A DNA stretch of 18,765 nucleotides from Elusimicrobiota bacterium (GTDB lineage Bacteria; Elusimicrobiota; Elusimicrobia; F11), in contig JAKLIS010000005.1 of assembly GCA_022709485.1 (NCBI GenBank), positions 1 to 18,765 of the forward strand. The letters are read 5' to 3'. Position 1 is the first letter of the stretch; each line of letters opens with the position of its first letter. Below the pieces are notes generated by a model, which saw nothing but the letters and a program-made list of their open reading frames with translations, was not told the origin of the DNA and made no database searches. Shown piece after piece: positions 1 through 7,300 of the stretch. The translations under genes were made by a program, and so were the position numbers.

Positions 1-278
1 TGAGAAAATGCGCCCACGTTTTTGAGTACGCCGTGTTGGCCATTTTGTGGATCAATGCTTGGAGGAAAACCTGGAAAGGCCGGGATTATGGCGCGGCGGT
101 GGGATGGAGCGGAGTGGCATGCGTCTTGTACGCGATTTCAGATGAGATTCATCAAGCTTTTGTTCCGGGGCGCGGCCCTTCTTTAAAAGATGTTGTAATC
201 GACTGCGCGGGAGTTGTTTTGGGGATATTCTTATTCTCCGTATTGTTAAAATGGAGGCAATCCAAAAATTTAGGATGA
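1..278 (+). CDS. VanZ family membrane protein, C-terminal part (5' end outside window)
   Basis: The frame is open from base 3 and begins RKCAHVFEYAVLAILW, the conserved start of the VanZ core (RK.AH..EY..L). The later SDEIHQAFVPGRGPSLKDV block, followed by a hydrophobic helix, is the second VanZ signature. Two membrane helices are visible. VanZ-like proteins are small integral membrane proteins of poorly known function; the name comes from a gene giving low-level teicoplanin resistance, but most homologues are not resistance genes. The true start lies upstream, so the internal GTG at 33 should not be taken as the start. The stop overlaps the ATG of the next gene (ATGA at 275), suggesting translational coupling in one operon. 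Confidence 0.85.
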   Translation, partial: RKCAHVFEYAVLAILWINAWRKTWKGRDYGAAVGWSGVACVLYAISDEIHQAFVPGRGPSLKDVVIDCAGVVLGIFLFSVLLKWRQSKNLG

Positions 279-1186
279 AAATGTCTATAAAGTTTATCGC
301 CATCATGGGTTTGGGCCTCATATTTTTGGGCTGCGGACCTGGAACAAAGTTCAATCAGGCGCAAAAACTGGAGAAAAAGGGTAAACCCTACCGGGCTTGG
401 GAAACTTATCAGGAGTTCGTGGCGCGTTATCCCACCCATGAAAAAGCGCCGGAAGCGTTGTTCCGGGCCGGTTGGCTGGCCCAGAAATATTTAAATGACT
501 GTTTTGCCGCCAACACTTTTTTTGAGCGCGTGATGGAACAGTATCCCCAATCCGATCCTTGGGCCAAAGCGGCCTCCATGCAAAAATTAAATTGTCCCGA
601 TTATTTTCCTTTGATCCCCGGAAGCCGGTGGGTGGAAGGAGACAGGGAATCCAGCGGACAGATTGCCCGGACGGAGATTACCTGCAACGCTCTGGGCCGT
701 AGCCACCGGGCTCTTCCCTCGGAGAGCGGGACGCTCGTGTTTGCGTATTTCGCTGGAGGAAAGCAATTTAAAACCAATAGCAAGGTGTATCGAAAAACAG
801 AAGGGGAGCTGCTGGAATATTCGTCGGAAGACGACCCGCGGTTCAAAACCATCCTGAAATGGCCCTTGAGCGCGGATCAAAAATGGACGACACGGGCGGA
901 TGAAAAATCTTTTCATTATGAAGTGAAAGAGGCCGGGATAACCGTCAAAGTTGTGGCCGGCGAATTTAAAAATTGCGTCAAGATTGGATCTTTCGCGGAA
1001 GGATCGGGAGGGGTCGTGACAAACGAATACTACGCTCCCAACGTGGGACGGATTTTAAAAACTATATCCACGTCATCCGGAGAAACGCGGGTAACCGAGC
1101 TTCTCTCTTATGATGTCAAAGAATTCTCAGGAATCGCCGGGGAGTCCAACGCTTCAACTCAAAAAGAAAAGGGGAAAGAAAAATGA
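275..1186 (+). CDS. Lipoprotein with N-terminal TPR-like helices
   Basis: The protein has 303 residues from ATG 275. A lipoprotein signal (basic start, hydrophobic stretch, LIFLGC) puts the lipidated cysteine at residue 20, so the protein is probably membrane-anchored and faces the periplasm. Residues about 25-100 form TPR-like helical pairs of the BamD/YbgF kind (A..L...G....A...Y..F...YP). The rest (about 110-285) looks beta-rich and begins FPLIPGSRWVEGD, a pattern seen in uncharacterised envelope proteins. I do not recognise a specific function. Start choice: ATG 275 overlaps the VanZ stop; ATG 251 is further upstream; ATG 281 has AGGA at 272-275 with 5-base spacing and could be the true start. 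The 3' end overlaps the next gene by ATGA at 1183. Confidence 0.75.
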   Translation: MKMSIKFIAIMGLGLIFLGCGPGTKFNQAQKLEKKGKPYRAWETYQEFVARYPTHEKAPEALFRAGWLAQKYLNDCFAANTFFERVMEQYPQSDPWAKAASMQKLNCPDYFPLIPGSRWVEGDRESSGQIARTEITCNALGRSHRALPSESGTLVFAYFAGGKQFKTNSKVYRKTEGELLEYSSEDDPRFKTILKWPLSADQKWTTRADEKSFHYEVKEAGITVKVVAGEFKNCVKIGSFAEGSGGVVTNEYYAPNVGRILKTISTSSGETRVTELLSYDVKEFSGIAGESNASTQKEKGKEK

Positions 1187-2262
1187 CGCAACTCACCTTT
1201 GATGTTCCTCTCCCCAATGAAACCAACCCGAAAGAACTCGCCGAGGACCTTTCGGAGAGCCAGCAAAAAACGTCCTGGTATAAGGGGCGGGTTTTATCCC
1301 ATTCCTCCATTTATCTTTATAAGACCTGCCCTCAAAAATGGAAATTTCGATATATAGACAAAGTCCCTGAAAAGCCTCGGTCCTTTTTTTCGTTTGGAAA
1401 AAGCGTGCACGCCGGGCTTGAATATTTGTTTTCCGGCGTGAAAGACGGAATTCCCACCATCGAAGAACTTCTGGCCAATTTCCGCGCCAATTGGTTGAGA
1501 GACGGGTATGAGAGCCCCCAACAGGAAAAATGGTTTTTCCAAGAAGGGGAGCGGATCATTCGGGGTTTCTATGGCAAACACAAAGACGAATTAAAAAAGG
1601 TTTTCCAAGTTGAATTCAAATTTACCGTCGATATTGAAGGGGTGCCTGTGATGGGATATATCGATAGAATTGACTCCACGCCCTCCGGAGGCTTGGCTAT
1701 TTTGGACTATAAAACCGGCAAGGCGTTTGACCGTATTCGAGTGAGGCAAGAGCCCCAGCTTACACTTTATCAGATGGCTGTTAAGAAGCTTCTGGGAAAA
1801 GAAGTGGAGACAGTGGGGCTGTACCATTTGAATACGTTAACGGCCCACGTGGTTCCGGCCCACACCGCCCAGCAGGAAACAGATGTGGTTCAAGGGGTGT
1901 TACTCGCGGCGAAAGGAATCAATGAAAGCAAATTTGACCCGAAACCGGAGCAAGGGGGGCAGTGTCAGTGGTGCGATTATCTTCAGATTTGCCCCGCCTT
2001 TGCGGGAAAGAAAGGGACCCGTGCCTTTGAGGTTCCCGCCCCGGATTCCCTGGCGGAATTGGCCGACCGTCTGGGACGGCTCGACGCCAAAATCCAGGAG
2101 CTCCTTAAAAGTCGAGATGAAGTGGAGAAATCCATTTTGAGCCGATTGTCGGTAAAAAATGAAAAGGAAGTGGAAGGGAAATATTTTTCCGTTATTCATA
2201 AACCGGCAGACGAGCCCAACGGAAAAATACTTTTTTCCCAACCGCGGGAGAAAAAGCCATGA
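1183..2262 (+). CDS. PD-(D/E)XK (RecB-like) nuclease family protein with Fe-S cysteine staple
   Basis: The protein has 359 residues. The RecB-type nuclease motifs appear in order: H76 in SVHAGLE, D161 in MGYIDRID, D175 and K177 in ILDYKTG, and Q192/Y196 in QLTLYQ. Cysteine C49 (KTCPQKW) plus C261, C264 and C270 (CQWC, then five residues, then CP) match the split four-cysteine pattern that holds a 4Fe-4S cluster in AddB and Cas4. The family cuts DNA, often as a 5'-3' exonuclease in repair. A charged, probably coiled-coil tail (about 290-325) follows. No helicase, cas1, cas2 or phage recombination gene is in view, so a stand-alone repair nuclease is the safest reading. The start overlaps the upstream lipoprotein gene and the stop overlaps the yjbQ-like gene (ATGA at 2259), so the three are probably translated together. 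Confidence 0.88.
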   Translation: MTQLTFDVPLPNETNPKELAEDLSESQQKTSWYKGRVLSHSSIYLYKTCPQKWKFRYIDKVPEKPRSFFSFGKSVHAGLEYLFSGVKDGIPTIEELLANFRANWLRDGYESPQQEKWFFQEGERIIRGFYGKHKDELKKVFQVEFKFTVDIEGVPVMGYIDRIDSTPSGGLAILDYKTGKAFDRIRVRQEPQLTLYQMAVKKLLGKEVETVGLYHLNTLTAHVVPAHTAQQETDVVQGVLLAAKGINESKFDPKPEQGGQCQWCDYLQICPAFAGKKGTRAFEVPAPDSLAELADRLGRLDAKIQELLKSRDEVEKSILSRLSVKNEKEVEGKYFSVIHKPADEPNGKILFSQPREKKP

Positions 2263-2672
2263 AATCATTCACCGATTACCTTTGGTTTAACACGGCCAAT
2301 CGCCGGGATTTAGTAAATATCACAGAAGAACTTCAAGAACGAGTGAAGAAATCAAAAGTGATGGAGGGCTTATGCTTGGTGAGCGCCATGCATATCACGG
2401 CCGCCATTTGGGTCAACGATGAAGAAACCGGCTTAAAGCAGGATCTTATGGAATGGCTTGAGAAATTGGCTCCGGTTAACCCCGGTTACCGGCACCATCG
2501 AACGGGCGAAGATAATGGCGACGCTCATTTGAAAAGAACGCTGGCTCATCATCAGGCCGTTCTTCCCATTACTGAAGGAAAACTAGACTTGGGGCCCTGG
2601 GAGCAGATTTTTTACTTGGAGTTTGATGGACGCCGCCGGAAGCGCGTGGTTGTCAAAATTATTGGGGAGTAG
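2259..2672 (+). CDS. yjbQ: YjbQ family protein (UPF0047), putative secondary thiamine-phosphate synthase
   Basis: At 137 residues the length is typical of the family. Conserved blocks are H45 in [10 protein letters not shown], the [11 protein letters not shown] block with H90, and [19 protein letters not shown] near the C-terminus. E. coli YjbQ has weak thiamine-phosphate synthase activity, which gave the family its name, but the physiological role is unsettled. The family consensus GTWQ is GPWEQ here. The protein is cytoplasmic with no signal. It overlaps the nuclease gene by 4 bases and is followed after one base by the next gene. No thiamine gene is nearby, so context does not support a thiamine role. 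Confidence 0.88.
   Translation: MKSFTDYLWFNTANRRDLVNITEELQERVKKSKVMEGLCLVSAMHITAAIWVNDEETGLKQDLMEWLEKLAPVNPGYRHHRTGEDNGDAHLKRTLAHHQAVLPITEGKLDLGPWEQIFYLEFDGRRRKRVVVKIIGE
2664..2669 (+). promoter_or_regulatory. Ribosome binding site that fixes the start at 2674
   Basis: GGGGAG ends 4 bases before ATG 2674 and sits at the very end of the yjbQ-like gene. It supports ATG 2674 over the longer in-frame TTG at 2623, which lies well inside the upstream gene. Confidence 0.6.
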
Positions 2673-2673
2673 A

Positions 2674-4164
2674 ATGGCGGCAAACAAAAAGGTTTTAAAA
2701 CGGGTGATTATCGGGGTGGCGATTTTATTGGCCGCCCTTTTTCTTTTCTGGAGATATGGAACAGAAAAGAAAGCTCCCGTAAAGGCGTCTGACGGGGTCG
2801 CAGCGCCTGGCGTTCAATCAAGCACCGAAGCGGCGATTGTTTTGCCGGAGCCTCTCACGCCTGTTCCAACCATCACTCCGGTAAAAACACCGAAGGCGGC
2901 GCCCCTTCCCTCTAAACCCAAACCCGCCGCAAAAGCGCCGGCGGATGCGGACATGGCTCCTCCGCCCGTCGAACTGCATAAAGAACTTATCCCAAAAGAT
3001 ATCGCGATCGTCCGGTTTTATTATGGCCAGCCGATAACAGGTCCAGCCGCCGCCATGGAATTTGAAATAAACGGGTCGGGTTTTACCGCGGAATTTGAAA
3101 AGATGATCACGGTCAAATCCGGCCACCCCAAGATTTCGCTTAAAAGTTTAAATCTCGTCACGCCCAATCAGATCCATGGAATCTTTTCAATCGACAAAGA
3201 CGTTCAGACGGGTTTTGTGTTCCCTCAAGTTCTCATTCAAGGGAAGGTGGTTTTTCAAGCGCCCGATCCCTTTGCGGTTATCCGGCCCGGAGAAGTATTG
3301 AATCTCGTTTTCACAGAGATGGAAGAGGGCGGGCGATCCGGCTGGTTTCGGGTTTATACCAATCTCTCGGAGGAGACTTTCAAAAAGTTTTCCGTTCAAG
3401 CCAGTACAGTGGGGGTCGAGATTACCGATTTGCGCCCAGAACTTCCTTTTATGGTGAATGGGCGGCTTGAAATCGGCTGGAGAGTCCCGGAAGGAACATA
3501 TGATCTTTTTACGAAGCTGGGAGATAAAACCACCTGGGAGCGGAAGAGCATTATCCAGGTTATAAAACCCAATGTGGGTTCCACCGGACTCATCCAAAAG
3601 ATTATTACCACCGACGGATTTCATCGCCCGGGTGATCAGGCTAAATTTATTTTACAAGGAAGCGGGTTTCAACCCGGGGATGTTAATTTGCTCCTGGCCA
3701 AAGTGGATAATTTTGAAAATTTCCCCTCCACTTTTTCTTATGTGGCGCCGGGCCGTTTGGACATGACGATTTCTATCCCCTTGAATGCTCCTGTGACCAC
3801 TTACAGCCTGGGAATTTTTCACGCGGACAAGCGGCTTTTTTCCGCGATTCCGGCTTTTTCCGTGGTTGAAAAAAATTGGGTCCGGGGTTTGGAATTGGAT
3901 CCTCCTCTCACTCCCGGAACGACAGGATTTGTCAGGCTTAAAGGCCGTGACCTAGAGAAAGATTTCGTTGAAAATATTCAGATTGAAGTCGATGAGCCTG
4001 CCTTACAAATTGGAAAATTTCAATTTGGGAATTCCCAGTCCGCCTCGGCTCCAATCACCGTCGGTTCTATCATTGCCCCCGGCGACTATTGGATAAAATT
4101 GACCTCAAATGGCCGACGGGTCTCCCCTCAATTTGGCAGCATTGTCCGCATTCAAAAACCTTAA
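2674..4164 (+). CDS. Membrane-anchored protein with Ig/TIG-like repeats, function unknown
   Basis: The protein has 496 residues from ATG 2674. A basic N-terminus and one hydrophobic helix (about residues 11-27) form a signal anchor. A Pro/Ala/Lys-rich spacer (about 30-100) follows, as expected for a protein crossing the periplasm or cell wall. The remainder is beta-rich, with recurring strands of the IPT/TIG or Ig kind: FEINGSGF, FILQGSGF and FVRLKGRDL each begin a module that ends in a G.Y.L-like strand (PEGTYDLF, TTYSLGIF, PGDYWIKL). This suggests three or four Ig-like domains. I see no catalytic motif, so a structural, binding or secretion-associated role is likely. It is the last gene of the cluster; a 188-base AT-rich gap follows. 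Confidence 0.7.
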   Translation: MAANKKVLKRVIIGVAILLAALFLFWRYGTEKKAPVKASDGVAAPGVQSSTEAAIVLPEPLTPVPTITPVKTPKAAPLPSKPKPAAKAPADADMAPPPVELHKELIPKDIAIVRFYYGQPITGPAAAMEFEINGSGFTAEFEKMITVKSGHPKISLKSLNLVTPNQIHGIFSIDKDVQTGFVFPQVLIQGKVVFQAPDPFAVIRPGEVLNLVFTEMEEGGRSGWFRVYTNLSEETFKKFSVQASTVGVEITDLRPELPFMVNGRLEIGWRVPEGTYDLFTKLGDKTTWERKSIIQVIKPNVGSTGLIQKIITTDGFHRPGDQAKFILQGSGFQPGDVNLLLAKVDNFENFPSTFSYVAPGRLDMTISIPLNAPVTTYSLGIFHADKRLFSAIPAFSVVEKNWVRGLELDPPLTPGTTGFVRLKGRDLEKDFVENIQIEVDEPALQIGKFQFGNSQSASAPITVGSIIAPGDYWIKLTSNGRRVSPQFGSIVRIQKP

Positions 4165-4352
4165 GACCAATCTACCCATTCCCACGGTCAATTAAAAACA
4201 ATTCATTATCAATATTATTGACCATCCCTTTGCCTTTTTTTCGTTACATAAAATTTACAAGAAATTAAGGGGAATTTAAGAGGTTTCCATGTAAAGTACT
4301 CCTAGATCTCAAACACTCCAAAGTGCTGACTTAAATCCAAGGGGAAATTATC
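4165..4352 (+). promoter_or_regulatory. AT-rich leader, probable promoter region of the giant gene
   Basis: This 188-base gap is markedly more AT-rich than its flanks. It holds TTGACC (4218-4223) and TAAAAT (4249-4254), but the 25-base separation is too long for a standard sigma-70 pair, so the exact promoter is not assigned. The only other structure seen is a tiny CACT/AGTG hairpin near 4316. No terminator with a T-run is evident after the stop at 4164. Confidence 0.35.
4339..4345 (+). promoter_or_regulatory. Ribosome binding site for the TTG start at 4353
   Basis: AAGGGGA lies 7 bases before TTG 4353. With the well-formed signal peptide that begins there, it decides in favour of this non-ATG start. 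Confidence 0.65.
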
Positions 4353-7300
4353 TTGAAGTATTCAAAAATCGCCAGAAAAATCGGCGCGATTATTATCTGT
4401 GGTGCCCTTTTACAAGGAACCTTGGTGGCAAGTCCGACTGGCGCCTCCCACATCTGGGCCAAACGGCAAAAAGCGGCCAACGGTCATTTGATTTCACATG
4501 ACCGAAATCTAACCGCGCTTTCATCTTCATTGTGCCAGAGCTCTCTCCCAATTTCGAATCCCATTCCTCATCTGTATCAAAAAGAAAAAGAAATTCCCGC
4601 GTCATTCGTGAGTTTGGTTAAAAATTTAAATTTTCCGGGTGTCCAAATTAAAAAAATATCGAAACCTTCAGCGTCGTTTTCCAAAAAAGGGCCCGTGGTG
4701 ATCAATATCCAAGACATCCATGTTAATTTGGAGGCGCAGAAAAATATAAGTGGCTTCTTGGATAAATTGATGAGAATACATTCAGTGGATTTGGTGGCAC
4801 TTGAAGGAGCCGCCGGGACCTTGGATCTTTCTCGTCTTAGAAATTTTCCTCGTTCTCAACCTGTCAGGATTGTGGCCAACTATCTTCTCAAAGAAAGCAA
4901 GATCTCAGGCCCCGTTTATTCTGCTATCACCCATAAAGGATCGATTCCCGAGTTCGTTGGGGTTGATGACATTCCTCACTATCAAGCCAATATTGACGCC
5001 TATGTTGAATCATCGGGGCGTCAAAATAGCCTATTCCAATCCATTGAGAGAGCCGCCGCATTTTTAGACCGGGAAAAAGAAATGATCTTTTCTCCTTCTT
5101 TGTTGGTTGTCGACAAGGTGGCCGAAAAATTCCATTTAAATGAAATCGGTTTGGGCGCATATTTAGAGACCTTAGAGGTACATATGCCCCAAATTCCGTC
5201 AGAAGTCCAGAAATTTCTATCAGCATATAAGATCGAAAAAAAATTGGATTTTGGTGAGATTGAAAAAGCCAGGGAAATGATTTTGTCGGTTTTAAGCCGG
5301 CGCCTTTCAAGTGAGGAAGGTGAGGAGTTGCTCAAATTTGGATTGGCATACCGAGACGGAGAGATTGGGCATTCCCAGTTCTACGGATACCTACAAAATC
5401 TTTGTCTTAGGCATCATCTGAGTTTAGGAAAATTCCCGGGCATGGAAGCTTTCATTCAATATGTTCAGCTTACAGAAAGCATTGATGGGGAAATTCTCTT
5501 TCAAACTATCCGAGAAATTGAATCAGAGGTGTTTAGTAAATTAGCAAAGAATGAAAAAGAGCGTCGACTAACGAGGGACACGGTCTGGCTTCGGCTCTGT
5601 CGAAAATTGGTGAAATTTAAACTGACACCGGAAGAGTGGAAGGAATATAAAAATTCAGGTCCCGGAAATCCCAGGTTGTTCGAGACCTCATCCGGAAACC
5701 GGGCATCACTTGCCAAGCATGCATTTTCTTCCTTCGAGTCTTTTTATCGCATGGCAGACGATAGAGATGGCTTAATTGCTAATAACCTCATAAAGGAGAT
5801 CAAAACGCGCGGGACCAAGACTGCGGTATTGGTGACGGGAGGGTTTCATTCCGAGCGCATCAATCAAATACTGAATGAGCAGGGACTTTGGACTATCACC
5901 GCCACGCCGAAATTGTCCAAATTAGATTCCTCAGATGGGTCGGATTATTTGGGGGTGTTTAACCGCGAAAAAACTCCATTGGAAAGGCTTCTCCAAAGTC
6001 ATCAATTAACCACCTCACCGAAGCCAAACATACCTGGACTTCCGGAACTCATGGTTCCATCGGTTGATTTAAAGGTTTCACCCCAGCAATCTCTCCAAGA
6101 GATTATGCCCGAAGCGGCCGAAAAATTGGATGCCACTCGAGAAACAATCGGTGAAGCCTCGAAAATTGTCTACCGGCTTCAGGACAAAGAACCAGGGCCT
6201 AATAAGATGACTTCGGAGAGCGAAATTGAGTTGGATAAAAAAGGTGAAATCGCGTCTATGAAACACGTTTATAACGGAACCACACCGTTGGATTGGGTGG
6301 CTGAGTTTCTTAATTCATTTTCTCAATTGCCGGATTTCATGGCGTCTGGAATTAGGAACCGAAAGGCCCAAAGTGTGAGCAGCCGGGGGATCACAGTGCA
6401 TGCAAAAGATGTTTTGAGGGCCTCCCCCACTGGACTTGATAAGCCCAAAATGGAAATTTTGAAGAAAGCTTGGGGGGATGTTTTAAAGGATGAGCGTTAC
6501 CGTCCATTTTTTGATCTGCCTGTGACTTTTGAAATCGTGGATGGTTTAGAACGTACCGCCATGATCAAAAACGGACGCATCGCCATTGATTCTTCATTAT
6601 TGACCAATCCCGCTATTTTGAAAATGGAACTTAAGCTGGAGTTTCATCACCTGGTATCGCATTTTCTTTGGGAAAAATACGATCAAAGACCATTGAGCAT
6701 TTCGGAGAGAATTGCCGAAGAAGTGTCTCTTGATGCGGAAAGGTTGTTGTATTTTAGGAATCTTCCCTTCGACGACCGAATTCCTTTTATGTGGCTCATA
6801 CTTCAGGAATTCGACAAAACGGGCCCCGACGGTTTTCACAACCCGCTTCTTTGTTCTCTGCCCAGCTCGCAGATCCCCAAATTTATTGCGTCTTTGATCC
6901 AATATGCGCAGCCTTTACGCCGAAGCGAAGAGTCGGTGGGCGGCCAAACTATCCGGGACCTTATCAAATACCTTGAATCTTTAAAGGAATATAAGAGTTT
7001 TTATAATGCAGAAGCAGTTGACCCATGGTTTTTCCATAAAGAGGCAGTCAATTCATTGGCTGCTTTCCATCAGCGCGCAAAAACGTATCCTCAATATGAG
7101 ATATATTTTGAACGAGGCGATTGGATATCCCGCACTCAGCAGGACTGCGTTAGTTACGAGGCAAAGTTCGAGTACTATTTGGAAAAATTTAGAGAAGAAA
7201 AAATCAAAAAAGAAGCTTTCATGGAGACCTATGGACCCAAACCCATGTTTCTTATGATGACGGCTGGCGGAGAAAACCTGCGGTCCTGGCCCCTCATAAA

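Noticed and set aside
1183..2262. cas4 gene of a CRISPR system
   Set aside because: The Fe-S cysteine layout is shared by many RecB-like nucleases, and no cas1, cas2 or array is present.
2623..2673. Longer start of the TIG-like protein
   Set aside because: It would overlap the yjbQ-like gene by 50 bases and lacks a ribosome binding site; ATG 2674 has one and begins a good signal anchor.
4927..5310. 127-residue minus-strand open frame inside the giant gene
   Set aside because: Shadow of the coding frame on the other strand; no motif or start signal.
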